This document shows, piece after piece, positions 46,101-59,600 of a stretch of 64,000 bases of DNA. The first letter of the stretch is position 1; each line of letters begins with the position of its first letter. The DNA lies in contig CM025854.1 of assembly GCA_003952965.2 (NCBI GenBank), forward strand, positions 1,370,858 to 1,434,857. Reading direction: 5' to 3'. The notes under the pieces are model-generated. The model saw only the letters and a list, made by a program, of their open reading frames with translations, did no database searches and was not told the origin of the DNA. The DNA comes from Morella rubra (lineage: Eukaryota > Streptophyta > Magnoliopsida > Fagales > Myricaceae). A program made the position numbers and the translations under genes.

Positions 46101-49100
46101 TGTGTATTGGGTTTGGGGTCAGCCTGCTTTGTAAGAATACACCAATTATAAGATTATGCGAAAATCCTAAGAACCAGCTAGCGCAGTTCCGTGTTAAAAC
46201 AATATATATGTTGATGGGTTCAAAGCTGTACTTGATCAGCCCCCCCAGAGAGGATCGCTTTGGCTAGCGGCAACATCTGGTCAATTTCACACAGGACACT
46301 GCACACAGCTCAATGAGCTTAGCTTAGCTCATCTTGCACTAATCTTTATTTAAAGTTGCAGTTGCCAAACTTCAGGGTTTTCTCTTTCACTATATGATAT
46401 TCATATACGTTGTGTTTTATAAAGGATGGCAGTTACTTTGTAAAGACAAATTCTTCTGTTTGATAGGTCACTTGGCCCCATAATCTGATGGCTTAGATTG
46501 CACGTGCGGGCGTATTCAATGGTCAAAATTTTGTTTGTTTATTAAACCCTAGAAAGAGACTTCTGCAGCTCTCGTGTTTTTATCTATCCTCGGTCCAATA
46601 TTCTTTATACCCTATGGTTTTGCTTTCTTTTCTTTTCTAGAGTCTTTTTGAGTTTTGGGGGGACTATTTAAACTTGTACATGATTGACATCGCTTTCATG
46701 TGGAAAAAGAAATTTGCTTTCCAAATAAACAATTAATACCGCAAAGCTACCATTATTTTCTGGTCGTGAACAAAGAGCTAAGCCTATATAAAACTTGATT
46801 TGAGGGGAGCAACATGAGTTTGCACAAGTCAGTACTTATAACTAGTATATGCTGTTTCCATTACCTCTACCCTTTCTTCTTCTTCTTCTTCTTCTTCTTC
46901 TTTTCTTTATTTCCCTTTTATTTATCATCAAACTTCAGCCTATACCTCAGAAAAAGCAAAGAGATTCAAACACATATATCATGTGTTCCTCTCCTATAGG
47001 AAGATCAGGACTGTATGAAGGAAGAGATCACCATACTTTTTTCTCTTCTCTTCAAGTTCATCTGTATTTTATAATGAAAAGGTGACCTCTTTCTAAATTG
47101 TCTTCTTTTTTTAGGTCCTCATCTACCTTTTTGTGGCAGCTTTTGCCCCTTAAACTCACATTCAACTAATGATCACTCATTAGCCATTAAACTAATTGTC
47201 TCTATGGAATAATTACTTTTTAAGTGCAACTAATGGAGTCCACTGGGGGGATGAACAAAATGGGGATTCTTAGAGCTAAAGTTCTTCATTTTTCTAGTTC
47301 TCTATTTTCTCTTTGCTATTGTTTAATGCCGATGACAAGATATGACAGTGATTACATGCTTGACAAGATCGGTTATAATATACGTCTTACGCCATGGTCA
47401 TGGGCTCGAAGAACATGACATTTGATTAATTCAATGTGGCTTGACTAATTCACTTTGCATGTATTTTTCCTCCTATTTGTCTAAGGTACTTCTAAAGGTG
47501 GTCCATGACCAAAAGAGCACCTCAAGACTACCTTCAATGGCCGTTGCACAGCAAGGATAACGTCTCTTGCCCCTATAACAATGGTCAAGATTTTATTTGG
47601 GACATGATGACCTAATTAAGGTAGACTTTTCTGTACCCACTTGGCTAATGATGCTTGTGGAGGTCTCCTATCTAATAATAGAAACTTATATGCATGAAGA
47701 CACTAACACAGTGACACATGAAGATGCGCATCTGGTGAGTTAATTTGCGACAATTTTCATTGCATTAGAAAGTTCCAAGCTCATGAATCTTTTGATAGCT
47801 ATATTCTCTTAATCATCATTTGTTAGAACTATAAGTGCCTAATTGGCTTGAACTAGACATAATTTAGCCCTATACTGTTTACCATGTTCGACCCTGTAAT
47901 TCTCATCAACCACGGAAGTTGACAGGTTTTGTTAATTAATCTTCAGTTGAGTGAACCCTTTGTTCTTAGTATTGCCCCTTTGTTATTAGTATTGCCCGAT
48001 CGAGTGACTCTGCAATAAGAAACATTGAATCGAATCATTGCCTGAGCAAAATGATTCTTGTGCGGCTGTGCCTCTTTTCTTATGACATTTTGCTCTCTCC
48101 CTTGCATCCAAATTAAGTACCACTTTGTCTTTGCGCATGTTTGAGATTAGCACATAATCATGTAGATAAGTTCAGTTTATCTCTGAAGTAATTCCGTCTA
48201 GTTTTCTTTTTAATCTGTCTTAACTAGAATGGAAGTTCTCCTAAGAACATATTCACGAGCTATGCTATCACGATATTGCGAGCATGATAATTACAGCTTT
48301 GAAACCAAGGCTAATTATTTTCCATTCTCGACCCCTTTTGTGTTGTTTTGTTTATTTTTGCAATCATTTGCTGCAGGGTGAAGTACCATTCACACAGCGT
48401 TATGGAGTTAGAAAATTAACCAGATAATCTCTACTGCATCTTGATCGTGTCAGATCGAAATTAAATCTGCAGGGACCAAGTTTAGAAGTAGGCCAGAATT
48501 TTTGTCCTTTTTCTATTTCGCTTTTATGCTATGCATGCATTCTGCAGTATGGGTCAAGGTAAGAGTGCCGCTACCTCGAGTCAAACAAGTCATGGATTTA
48601 AAAATTTTACCCCAATTTCAGGCAAGAGATAGTGTCACGTTTAAGATATGTGTCAGAATAATTTTTTTTATAGATATTTTATGCCTTATCCATTCGCACA
48701 GATAAATCAATCTTAAATTTATATTTAAATTCTGTACTCTGTTAAATCTCTTTTTTATTATCATTTTCGCGAATTAACTAAGATTTATTCTGAGTCTAGC
48801 TTATATTTATAGGTATTGTCTGAAAAGAGAGATTCAGTTTGACTTGATTGTTCAACAACGTTATTGAATTTCTTTCCACATCAACAGAAGTTAATAATAA
48901 CAAATCTGATTTAAAACCAATTAACACTTAAATGATCAAATTTATCTAAGATTATCGGATAAAAAAATACAATTCAATTTAAATTTAAATTTGACGCAAA
49001 ATTTTACCAACACATCGAGAACATTTTGATTTGTTTACTATGTACCTAAGAATAAAAATTTATCTTCTATATGGGACTATTGCCTCCTAATTTTCTTTTG

Positions 49101-50276
49101 CCTTAACACGAATTGAAGGATCAAAATTAAATGTGTCGTAAGATAGTAGTTTGCCAAAGTAGTAAATCATTATGTAACCCTTTGCATTCAATCAAGGGGA
49201 CACTTTGTCTACCCATATGAATACAAAAGAATAGTTTACTACTTTTCAAATTACAGTAGAGTACATATGTTAGGTGAACCTACTTATTAGGACATAAACC
49301 CCTATGCAAGTGGGTCCATTAGGTACTCACCTCAAGGGTGTGCTTCGCTTTAACAAGAATGATAGCATTCACCTCTTCCCTAATCCCTATTTTCCCAAAT
49401 GAAAAGTTTTCAAACTAAGCCCCTCGATTCACCCCCCCCAAGGGGATTTTTTCAAGAAGATAACAAGATATGGCCGGGAAAGAAAAAAAAAATTAGATTA
49501 TCATATTTTATCTCCTATTTTGGCCCCCCACAGTAGCTAAAAGTCAACACTGATTCTAGACTCTAGAGCTATAGAGAACTTCTAACTAGCATCTTCTTTC
49601 TTTATTGTGCAACGTTAGTGTTACTAGTAGCCAGCTTCAAGTTAGAAGCCGGATACAATTTTTTATTAGATTGATGATGGAACGGGTGTGCATGACCACT
49701 GACTAATTCTCTTGGCTAAGGAACAAAAAGATAATCCCACAGACATAGCACTTTGGGATTCCCAGTGAAATTGTAAGTTGGGATGTCACATATCTAGGAC
49801 TCCTTTCACTATGCTTGTCACTTGGTGAAATATCTCAAGTGCGGGGGAAGCACAATACAAAGTTCCATACATGTACAATTATTCAACTTGAGAGGTGATC
49901 GAGGATGTAAAATACTTTTGAGATGACCCAAATCCCAAGGCTTCTCTATCGATGTCTTCAGTTAAAACTACGTTATCTTCGTGAGAAAAGTTAACCGGCT
50001 CCCTACTAATTTCCGTGTCATGGTACAAGCTAGAGAGAGAGAAAGAGAAGAAGAGAGAGAGAGAGCTCAATCCAAGCTGGTCTAATTGGATTTTGTTGAT
50101 CGGGGGAACAAAAAGAACAAGAAAGATCGATAAAAGACGAGGAAGGATATGCCTATTTTAGGCTTATCAGTCGTACCAAATTTCTTAGATAGTCTCAGTA
50201 TATACAGCATTTGGGCACAGATCATCATCCTCATCATGAACATCAACATCATATTGCTTCAAAGAGACATGATGAA
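43109..50276. other. Intergenic region between the two convergent LBD genes
   Basis: 7.2 kb of AT-rich DNA including both 3' UTRs. I see a tRNA-derived SINE (near 44925-45045), a TTC microsatellite near 46875-46905 and poly-T tracts (43500, 44022). A 101-codon plus frame at 45962-46267 has no recognisable feature. No gene is supported. Confidence 0.6.
44925..45045 (-). mobile_element. tRNA-derived SINE
   Basis: On the minus strand an A-box (TTAGCTCAAGTGGC, 45014-45027 on the plus strand) and a B-box (GGGTCGAATCCCCC, about 44970-44985) stand at near-tRNA spacing. An arm like a T-stem (GGGGG..CCCCC) surrounds the B-box. The part before the A-box and the anticodon region do not fold as a tRNA, so a SINE head is more likely. 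The similar TAGCTA strings at both sides may be a target duplication. Borders are approximate. Confidence 0.6.
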
Positions 50277-51297
50277 TTAGTTCCTCATCATTCTAAGGGC
50301 CAGCGCCTGAAGCTCACCCAAGTCATTGTTGAATGGTTTTCTCTTAGAACAAGTTTGGAATGAACAGTCGTCTCTGCTTTGGATTTCTTGCATGTTCATT
50401 CCATCATTGCTGTGGTCAATTGACTCCAGTGAGCTCTGGGGGGAAATGGGATTCATGTTGGTTGGATAGGTTGGCACCATCGGCACCCCTGCAACATTCC
50501 CTGGCCACTGATTCTCTATGCTCCGTGAATCGATCAGGCTTTGAGCCAGCTGAGCCTTCACTTGCATCAATTGCGCTTGCAAGCATGCCACCTATTAAAA
50601 TTATCAGAATAGGAGAGAAAAATTAGATTTGCTTTGGGCATTGCCTTCATATGTAATCACCATACGCTGAAGTTTTGAGAAGGGCAAAAGTCTCCTTGGT
50701 GAAGAACTTAAAATTGGTAATCCAATTAAACCAACTCTAATTTTTTTCTCAACACATGATCTGAAGCATAATTTATGTCGCATGCGATGTCTTATGGAAG
50801 CAACTCAAAAAAGAAAAAAGGGAACTTGATTCAAATTTTCTCGAGAAAATCCATATCCCTACCAAAACCAAATAGACATAGCTATTAGCCCAGAAGGGAA
50901 AACTGTTAGCTCTAGATACATGTAACAGCATGCAGCAGAAAGAAAAATGAGAAAAACTTCTGGGAAAAGGTTTAAGAACCTGCTGTTGTAAGGCGAAAAT
51001 GTGAGCTACACAGCCATAGACAGGGTCTCTAATCCTTGCTTGAGCTTCATAGGCAATTGTGACAACAGCCTCACACCGATCATGAGCTGGTACATGCAAC
51101 AGAAGTTTGGACACATTACTAGCACCAAACACCTTGTGAATGGCTGCAAACCTTGCAGGGCCTTGCTCCGAGCAAAAATAAGGTGCAAAGATGCAATCTG
51201 ACGCGCACTTTCGCCTGAGAAACTTGCATGCCCCACAAGGCGAACCAGTGCCAGTGCCAGTGCCAGTGCCGGTACCAGTCCCAGTCACAGATGCCAT
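50277..51297 (-). CDS. LBD16: LOB-domain transcription factor, class I, LBD16-type, 210 aa
   Basis: Exon 1 (50980-51297) and exon 2 (50277-50591) join in phase 0 at QQQ|V. After a Thr-Gly repeat (residues 5-18) comes the zinc block C-X2-C-X6-C-X3-C (Cys21, 24, 31, 35) with the [11 protein letters not shown] form typical of LBD16. Then come [17 protein letters not shown] and the coil [17 protein letters not shown]. The C-terminus [13 protein letters not shown] is as in Arabidopsis LBD16, which strongly supports orthology. LBD16 is an auxin-induced nuclear activator required for the first asymmetric division of lateral-root founder cells, acting downstream of ARF7/ARF19; in legumes it also serves nodule formation. 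A TATA-like string at 51369-51380 lies about 75 bp upstream. Confidence 0.95.
51240..51282. repeat. Hexanucleotide microsatellite inside the LBD16-type coding region
   Basis: On the plus strand the run is built of CCAGTG/CCAGTC-type hexamers. It encodes alternating Thr-Gly from about residue 5 to 18. The unit is a multiple of three, so length changes keep the frame. It lies just before the zinc-binding block. Confidence 0.85.
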
Positions 51298-52903
51298 GGC
51301 AGAAGGAATGAAAGAGAGCCAAAGAGAGAGAGAGAAAGAGAGATTGTGTGTTTGTGTTAGGGAGAGAGAATTATAAAATTTGAGGCACACGAGCACACTA
51401 GGAAATGGTGCAAAATGAGAGACTTATGGTGTATGGGGCTGGCTAGGGAGTGGGGGGGTGGGGTATTGGGGGTTTTAAGATTCATGGAGGGGGTCTTATA
51501 AGGAGTGTGAATGGGGGACACGGAGGGTCTGAGTGTAGGGTTCTTGGGGAACATTTATTAATGGTTTATGCAATATGGAGCTTGTTTTTTAAGACTGGGT
51601 TAGACCAACTTAGTATTATTTAGAACATGGCTTATTGAGTTGCTTTACTTTGATTTGCAAATTTTTTATGTGGTAAGTTTGATTTTTGGGCTTTCATAAC
51701 ATTATTTTTCCGCCGAACGCCGCACCTGGGAACTGCTGCTATTTGTCGCTTTTTTTGGGGCTTTCTGATACTGCCACCTGCCGGTAAGGCTCTACCGACA
51801 ACCACACCTCCAATTTAATTTAGTCCACCTGAAATTAATGTCTAAAATAATTGTATAATATTGAATTTTTTTTTTTCTGAATTCTATAGGGATTTTTTGG
51901 TAAATGGAAAGGAAGAGAAAATACAACAGAATTCTTCTGTATTTAATTTTTCCTTCATTGCTGTTGGGTGCAAAAGGCTTGAAAATAGGGTCCGTTTAGA
52001 AGATTTATAAATGGTCACGAAACTAGTGCTCTCCTGTCGAACAGTCTTCAATCTTAAGGAAGTCTTGTAAAGTTGGCGCTACCTGCATGCCCTCGTGCAG
52101 TATGCTCCATTTATCACATGAGACAAAAATAGTAACTTAAAGTAGCAACAAACGAAGCTGCTTTGCACTTGGGTCATCATTTCTTCCCAGTGCATATGGC
52201 TTATACCAGTTCCATCCCACTCCCCTTTTTTGCACCTTTTCACTAGGAACTACGCATCCTAGTTCCTACATTTCTAGTAGCAATATTTGATGATGTTTTC
52301 CATTAAGGTTGCATGCCCTTTTGTGTTTTTTGGGTAATAATGCACTGGATGCCAAACCTTAATCCCATTATTAATTACCCGAATTACATGCTTATTAACT
52401 AAAATTTTAATTATTTTTCTAATTAAAACTTTAATAATTAGTCTCTCTCTCTCTCTCTCAGATCTTTCTCTTGCCCCATTTGGTTGCATGGTAGCTTGGA
52501 GCTTAGGCTGCAGAAAGAAAATAACTTGGCTTGCTACCCTTTTGCTCAACCTCACAGCAAACATAACCAAAACCAAAAAGAAAAAAAGACAACTCACAGC
52601 TGTAGAGATGTGGGAGCGACAAGGGGGAAAGATGAGCCACGTCCCTTCGGAGTTTGGACCAAATATAAAAAGGGTAGGGACAACATTGGAAGAAGCTTAA
52701 AGTGTAACGAGAACAGCATGGATGGGTTCGTCATCTAACTAAGGGAAATGACCGTTTCCGCAAGAAAGGACAGTCCTTGTCATGGTTCTTACCTCAGCTA
52801 GACCCGCTGCATGCACATCTTCCTTCCTAACCATTTAAAGCCCCCAGCATAACTCTGTTGGGTTCCGTTGGAATTAGCGCGCAAAGCTAACAACATGACA
52901 TAA
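51298..52903. other. Upstream region of the LBD16-type gene
   Basis: Presumed promoter DNA. A GAGACA (TGTCTC on the minus strand, 52120-52125) lies about 820 bp upstream of the ATG and is a possible auxin response element. A CT microsatellite occurs at 52441-52459. No gene is supported; short frames on both strands near 52480-52740 lack family features. Confidence 0.5.
51369..51380 (-). promoter_or_regulatory. TATA-like box of the LBD16-type gene
   Basis: AATTTTATAATT on the minus strand, about 75 bp before the ATG at 51297. The leader that follows is GA/CT-rich. Confidence 0.45.
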
Positions 52904-53287
52904 TCAACATTTATACAAGTCATTTATAGCATCACCGATGCACATGGTACCCATGCGATCTGCCAGCAAGATGGTGTAAGTTTTCTTCGCTACTTTACTG
53001 AAAATGGAATGAAAATATCTTGATTTTTTTTCTTCGTTAGTTCGAAAGAGGACGTCCTGAGTGATCCGTGCATCACTCTGAGAAACAGTGCTTTTGATCT
53101 GCTCCTTCCGATGGGAGTCTTCACCAAGATTTCCGTTGAATCTTTTGATATATCTACACGGATCTAAACATACTAAAGAAGGATTTGAGGTCAAACTTTG
53201 TAAGGGGACTGCATCAGTTACATTCCCTACCCAAAAAGTACTTTTCTTATCGGTGTAGCAATCCTGGGCATTGGGTTTCCATCTACT
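52904..53287 (-). other. Unrecognised open frame containing a copied scrap of PARP1 exon 18
   Basis: The minus frame is open for 127 codons between a TAG (53288-53290) and the stop at 52904; its first ATG is at 53194 (96 codons). The product contains YIKRFNGNLGEDSHRKEQ and LLADRMGTMCIGDAI and resembles nothing I know. Its upstream end reads AQDCYTDKK, close to AQYCYTDKK of PARP1. The DNA 53242-53262 is a 21-base exact match to 54726-54746 in PARP1 exon 18. It lies directly downstream of PARP1 on the same strand, so it could be an alternative last exon or a rearranged relic. Confidence 0.4.
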
Positions 53288-53670
53288 CTACAGGCTACAG
53301 CATGTGTTTCAGATGAGGTGGACACTTGATCGCTACACACACTTCATAGTGGAAAAGGCCAGTTCAAGGACTGGTGCAAAAAAGAAGAAGAAAAAACACA
53401 TCAACGTTCCCAATGCAGTGTACCGAAAACCATGATTTTTCCATCTGAATTGAACTTACTTCCACTAATTACAAGCGCCATTTACACATCAAAAAGTAAA
53501 AGCTCCAAGATCTCCAGCAAACCCAAAATGAGATCTTAATCGAGACTCAGATGTTAAAGGAAAAACGAAAATAGCGGATTGTGTGAATATGCTGATTAGA
53601 TCATACACAACTGTAGGCTATATGATGTTCCCCAAAAGAGTGAAAATCCATTTGCCACTTTTACCACTCT

Positions 53671-56600
53671 TCATCTCTTGTGATGAAACCTCACCTTCAA
53701 CAAGAACTGCATCTTGACCTGTCCAAGATGAGAACCCCCAAACTCAGTAACATGCCACATTTACACGTACTAACCATAAAAGAGCACAAATATGAATCAA
53801 GCAGAACATAGTATTGGTCCAGGAAAAGAAAGACCATCTTAGCTACAGTCTGGCCCAACTACCAACAATTATCAAATTTTAAGTTGGCAGGTGCCAGTAT
53901 GTCCACCCTCGAGATGAAATAAGCCAGTGCCAGTCCAAAGTAGTGGAAAAGCTACATCCCCCGAGCTAATTCCAAGAATTTTACCTGGCCAGTTACAATC
54001 TTCTTCCTCACACTCACCACTTATCCCGATGACAGCTTCACTTTATAAATATGCAGAAAATGGGTTAGTTTGGTCACTTTTTGCAAGTTGTCAACAAGTA
54101 TTTACGTGACTTGGTAACAACTGATCTGTACTGCTCATGTCAGGTGTTTTCTAGTAACATCAACTAAGGGACATTGCAGCAGAACCAGCAACTTCAATCT
54201 ATTTTCATGTCTTGTAGATCTATTTGAAGTTTAAATAAGCAGTTAATCCCTAGGGACAAGCGTACATGAAAACAAACTGCAAGTTAAGTGATGAAAAACA
54301 GGAAAACGTACTTGAGCTGTATTGTAGACAATGTATTCATTATACAGCAGCTCAGAGGCCTTGACATTTGATGGAACTGGTTTGCCACAAGGAACAACAA
54401 TGTCATCCCTCCACTTCACATATTCTGACTCCTCAGGTACATTCTTGCCAAGTCCTTTCGTAGAGTGCTTTCCTCCAGGAGGCTTTTCTATATACTGAAT
54501 GACAGAGGGAAAGAAGTCAAAAGGCAGAAAGTTGCAGAAGAAATAAAAAGTTCATCTCCAGCATGGGCTGTCTCTTTTTCTACAGAGATAAATTGGAAAA
54601 GCTGTGGGAAAGACATTGCTTATAAATTCAAATTTAAACCAAATGACTTGGACTCACTTTGGCCTTCTTGAGCTCATAGACCTGCCCCAGAGCAACTTCA
54701 CTAAGAAGCATTAGGCCAACAGGATTTTTCTTATCGGTGTAGCAATACTGAGCACTCTTACTTACTAGGTCAGCAAAGTAAACCCCTTTGCCAAACTACA
54801 ATCCAAAACAATGAATTTCAATCAGGTAGAAAAGTAGTTCACAAATCATATATGCGTACAAATAAAACAAAAGATGCATGCACACGCATGCATGCTAGCA
54901 GAGATACATGGACAAAGAAAAGAGAGAGAACCATATAGCCAGTTGCTGGAGCTTCAGGAGGAGCTATTCTCAGTCCCTGGCTGAGTATTCCCACAAAATT
55001 TGTCAACCGAGAACCTGGAAAAAAGAAAATATTCATATCTACTTCTACCTCTGTTCAACATACAAACACCCTTATAGATCCTCACAAACCTTTGTCTAGA
55101 ATAGACTGAGAAAGTACAGTCATGCATAACTCACAGCAGAGAAATCAGCACCTTGACTTACCATGCCAAAGAAGCATTCTGTTCTGAAGCTTCTCTCTGT
55201 AGGGAGCAAATTTATCTAATTCCCCTTCTCTTTCAAGTGAGAAAACTTCCTCAAGTTCAAGAGTCCAATCCTGATGATATTACCAGTTGCTGGAATTAGA
55301 TTGTCAAAAATGAAAAGAAATAAACAAGCAACAACAAATCATATCCAGCAGCATAAGAGTCCGCTCTCAAAGATAATCCACCTTATGCGTAGGGGCATGA
55401 GTAGTAAGGAGGTACTTCTCAATCAACCGATAATCTTCACTATCATGAGGCAGGGGAGCAATATCGCAATGGAGCTTCATATACTTTTCATCTAGGGAGT
55501 CATCACTATCAGAATCGAAGCCCACTAATCTGGAAGCTATTTCAATATCCTGGAGAGCTTCTAGCATTTTAACCTACGATGGAAGAATAAACAGGGTACT
55601 AATAATTAGTCCTTGTACCAAACTACATGAGGCAGAAGAATGAGTAATTTAAAAGCTAAATTTCATCCATGTCAAGGAACCTCTGAAGAGTACACACCAT
55701 TCCCTAAGGAACTTCCAAGGTAAAAGTTTCCATAGTTATGCACATTTCTTGGCTGGAAGTGTCTAAAAGACACAAAAAGCTATTGTGTTCTGATCATCTC
55801 AATCTTACCCAATTTTTTTATGAACTTTCTCTACAAATTTCTTCAATGTGCTTTAAAGTTCCAACTATGGCAAGATTCATCCAAAAAAATTGATACCAAG
55901 ACCTCAATTGGATTTTGATCATATAAGTCACTTCCATGCCTAAGCATTTATTTTGATCTGCCTTGATTTTGATTGCGTGTTTTATATCAAAACTACAACC
56001 ATATTAAATTTAACAGGACAAATAATTAATTGTGTACGGAATGGCATAGAGAGCATGTAAATGGGACATATGAATTGTCTTTCTCTGATATTTCATACTC
56101 ACTATAGAAGGCAATAAAAACAACACAGACAAGGAAAAGACAACCAACATCCCCAAAAGAACAAACAAAAGTTAAAGAAATCTCATTACTAGACTTGTGG
56201 CACAACCAAAGGGGACAACAAAAAGCGAAAGATGTTGTGCATAGCTGAAATACCATGCAAATGTAGCTCAGATACAATTAAAATGCAATTTATAAGTCCT
56301 TCAACGCACAATGTCACAACCACAAGCCCAACAGATCCAGCTGTCAGGTAGGAACACTGCTCTTTAGATGCAAAATCACAATTCAGTTCATTTTTGCAAT
56401 TGGAATTCGGTTTATGGGATTGGACTGAAATGTGAATAAAATGAGCAGAAATAGTTTCTGAAAACCTAAGAAGATTTTAAGGATTGTGATTGATTTCCAG
56501 AGGAACAGACTAGAAGGGATGCTCAAAAGCAGGAGTTGGACAAAACCTAAAAGATGAGCAAATGCCCTAAGATCCTTAATAAGCCTCTCATCATATTTCA

Positions 56601-59600
56601 TTGAGTACTTCAATATAAATCAAGGAGCTTGTAGCAAAATTATTACAAAAGATTAAGAAAATTTCACAATAGACCCCTTTAATCAGTTGAAAAAAAGAAA
56701 TGGGCAATAGCTACTACATAAGAGTACACGCCACCTAAAAGAGTAAATTAAATGAACTTTTCACAATATTACAACAGGCTTAGCAAAATAAACAAATAAA
56801 TATCCATATGCAAAAAGCGAAAAGAATGAGACACCCCTCCACACTTGATTCTGTACCTTTGACTTGAAATCATCCTCATCTCTAATAATATGTGGGTGAA
56901 TGGAAGGGATAACAGTAAAAAACCGATTGCTGGCATCAATAATCAAGCTTTCCTTGACAGAAGCGTCACGAGCATTATTATTTAGCAGGTTCTGTATTTC
57001 AGTTAATGCCTCAAAACCTGGGGGTGACAGGGAAATTTTGAAGTTAACCAACAGTTGCTTATAATTGTTTGCTTCTGTAGAAAATTAAGTAGAGAACAAA
57101 ATAGCTACATATCCCAAGCGCAACGAGATTCTTGAAGGCAACTACCTTTTTGGATATTGCTTTTGCTCAGTTTTCCCAGAGGCATTTCTGCCATGTTAAT
57201 CTCAAACTCCAACATAGCAGCTCTGTAAAGTTCAAAGATTTAGCTTTGAGGCACATATATCCTCAACTGAAAAATAAGTAATTCAAAATGAAATAATGTC
57301 CCCGTTTGAAACCTGTATGTTTCCACATTAAAGAGCATCTTCATCAATTCTACTAATGCAGGAGCAAGTTTGCTGTCTGCGTCATTTCGTCTGTGCTTAG
57401 ACACCTGTTTGTTAACCCCATAATCCTACGAGTTCCAAATAATTGAATGACTATAAGATATGACTACAACCAAATTAAGCAGTGGCAAAACATAAATAAA
57501 TCACTAAAATTGTGTTACAATATCCAATGGGAAAAATCTGCCGGGCTGCTTCTGAAAATTTTGCTTTTGCTCCCATGCCTCCCACGGATTCCCGGTCTTC
57601 TCAAGGAACAAACGTTTGAATTCACGAATTGCATCTGACTTTGACATTTCGTCCAATTTGTTTCCGCCAATTTTGTCATTTCCCACTCGACCCCATTTAC
57701 GAAACACATGGCAATCTGAACCTTTATCATCCTGAATTATTTGGAGGATGTAGTAACTTGACATGGGCAAATACAAAAAAGTTAGAATCACATACAGAAG
57801 GTTATATACCAAATCTCAGAGAAACATGGCGGAATAATGAATTTGGAAAGTTAGAACAGAAATTAGTGAGTCAATCTAAAGCGTAACTATTGGTATAAAA
57901 CTATTACAAGAAAAAACTATTAAGGTAAAAACAATAGTTTAATATGATCCCAAGAGCATGCAAGAACGGTTTGGCAACAATCTCAATTCTCGATGGGCAA
58001 CAGCAAATAATTCATCAAAATGACCAATTGAAAAGCATGTTGTACATTCAGCTGGCAACGCCAATAGAAAATTCCTGCTCATCCCCTGACTAAAATTTCA
58101 CCCCAAGAACGTCAAGCTTTAGTGCTTCAGTATTGCAACTGGAACAATAAAACAGATCCTAATGTGCTGTTGGGCCATAGGCCTAGAATGTTGCATTTAT
58201 TTGGTTTTAAGCAAGGGAAAAGCAGAAATATTATTCATAAAAAAACAAATGTACAAAAAGTCATTAAAGGCCGGAAAAGAAGATGGAAAACAACAAAATT
58301 TACCTATTAACACCAGTTGATAAGTCAGACATGCTCAAAGTAGTGTTATAGATGCTTTTCCCATCCTCAAGGATGTGACCTGTATCTTGGAGGCCAGAAG
58401 ATTCGTGCACAGCACTTCGCCCTTTTACTTTGACAGTAACCATGCTGGAGGCCTCACCAATGGCTTCAACTTTGTACAAATCATATGGAAGCTTCTTCTG
58501 TCTTTTAATGCAATCGGCCAGATAATCCTCTCTAACAATTGGTAACTTCATTTTCCTATTGATGAAATCATTCCAAGCAAAATGAAAAAATTTAACCATA
58601 TAGGAAAATTACTGTAGACCACCAATTTGAGAGCAGATTTACCTTGCTTTCCTAGTCTCAGCATTTTGATCATCTAGCACTCCACTCACAACTAAGCAAT
58701 CAGTATCTGCAATTCGATTTGTTAAGCAAACAACAACAAAATTCTATCAATGTCCACAGCAGCACATGCACATCTCGAAGACAGAAGACTTTAAATTCAA
58801 GATTCAGCTGAAGGATCATGTAACCTTTCTTGATCTTTTTATGAATAACTCCACCTGCCCCCTCAATTTTTCTCTTAAATTCATCCTGCAAAAATCACCC
58901 TTTATCAGATTAATTGAACTACTGAATTAGTAATGATGGACCCGAAACTGCATTACATATGTTCAATGTATATCGCCGAATCAACTTAAGGATATATAGA
59001 GGAAGCAAAAATCACACCATCAATTCCTTAGGTAATCCAGACATAGAAACTCTCAAATCTCCCAAACCGTCGCTTTTTGATGATTGAGGTTGGCAATCAG
59101 CAGATTGACTTCCAGAAGCATTATTGTTTGCTGGTGGAGGCAGTATCCGAACAGGTTTGGTCTTCTTTTGTGACTTAAACCACTGCATTTGATTGAATAA
59201 AATAAGTCACTGTGTGAAGTACAATAGCACATCGCAAGAGTATAAGTTGAATACCTTGATAAGATACTGATTATTTGTCTCTTCTGGAATTCTCCACTTC
59301 CCTGTCACACGTTCCAGTTCGCGAGTAGAGTATGAACATTTGCTCCATTCCGATAAGAACCCATGGCACTGATACAAGCCTCCAGAACAGCGAAGAGAAC
59401 CAGAACAAATTGGGCAGCTAGAAAGTGCTCCAAACATCATCCCATCCGCGCTAAACATGAAACGCAACAGACAATACCATCACTCCCAATGGAAGGGATT
59501 TGATGATCTAAAATAGTGGTAATTATCGACTTGTAAACAATTTATAAATGCAATCAAACCACATTCAACCAAATATCTGACATAGGATGACATCCAAAGA

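Noticed and set aside
45962-46267. 101-codon plus frame between the LBD genes
   Set aside because: No motif, no neighbouring exon, AT-driven composition; probably chance.
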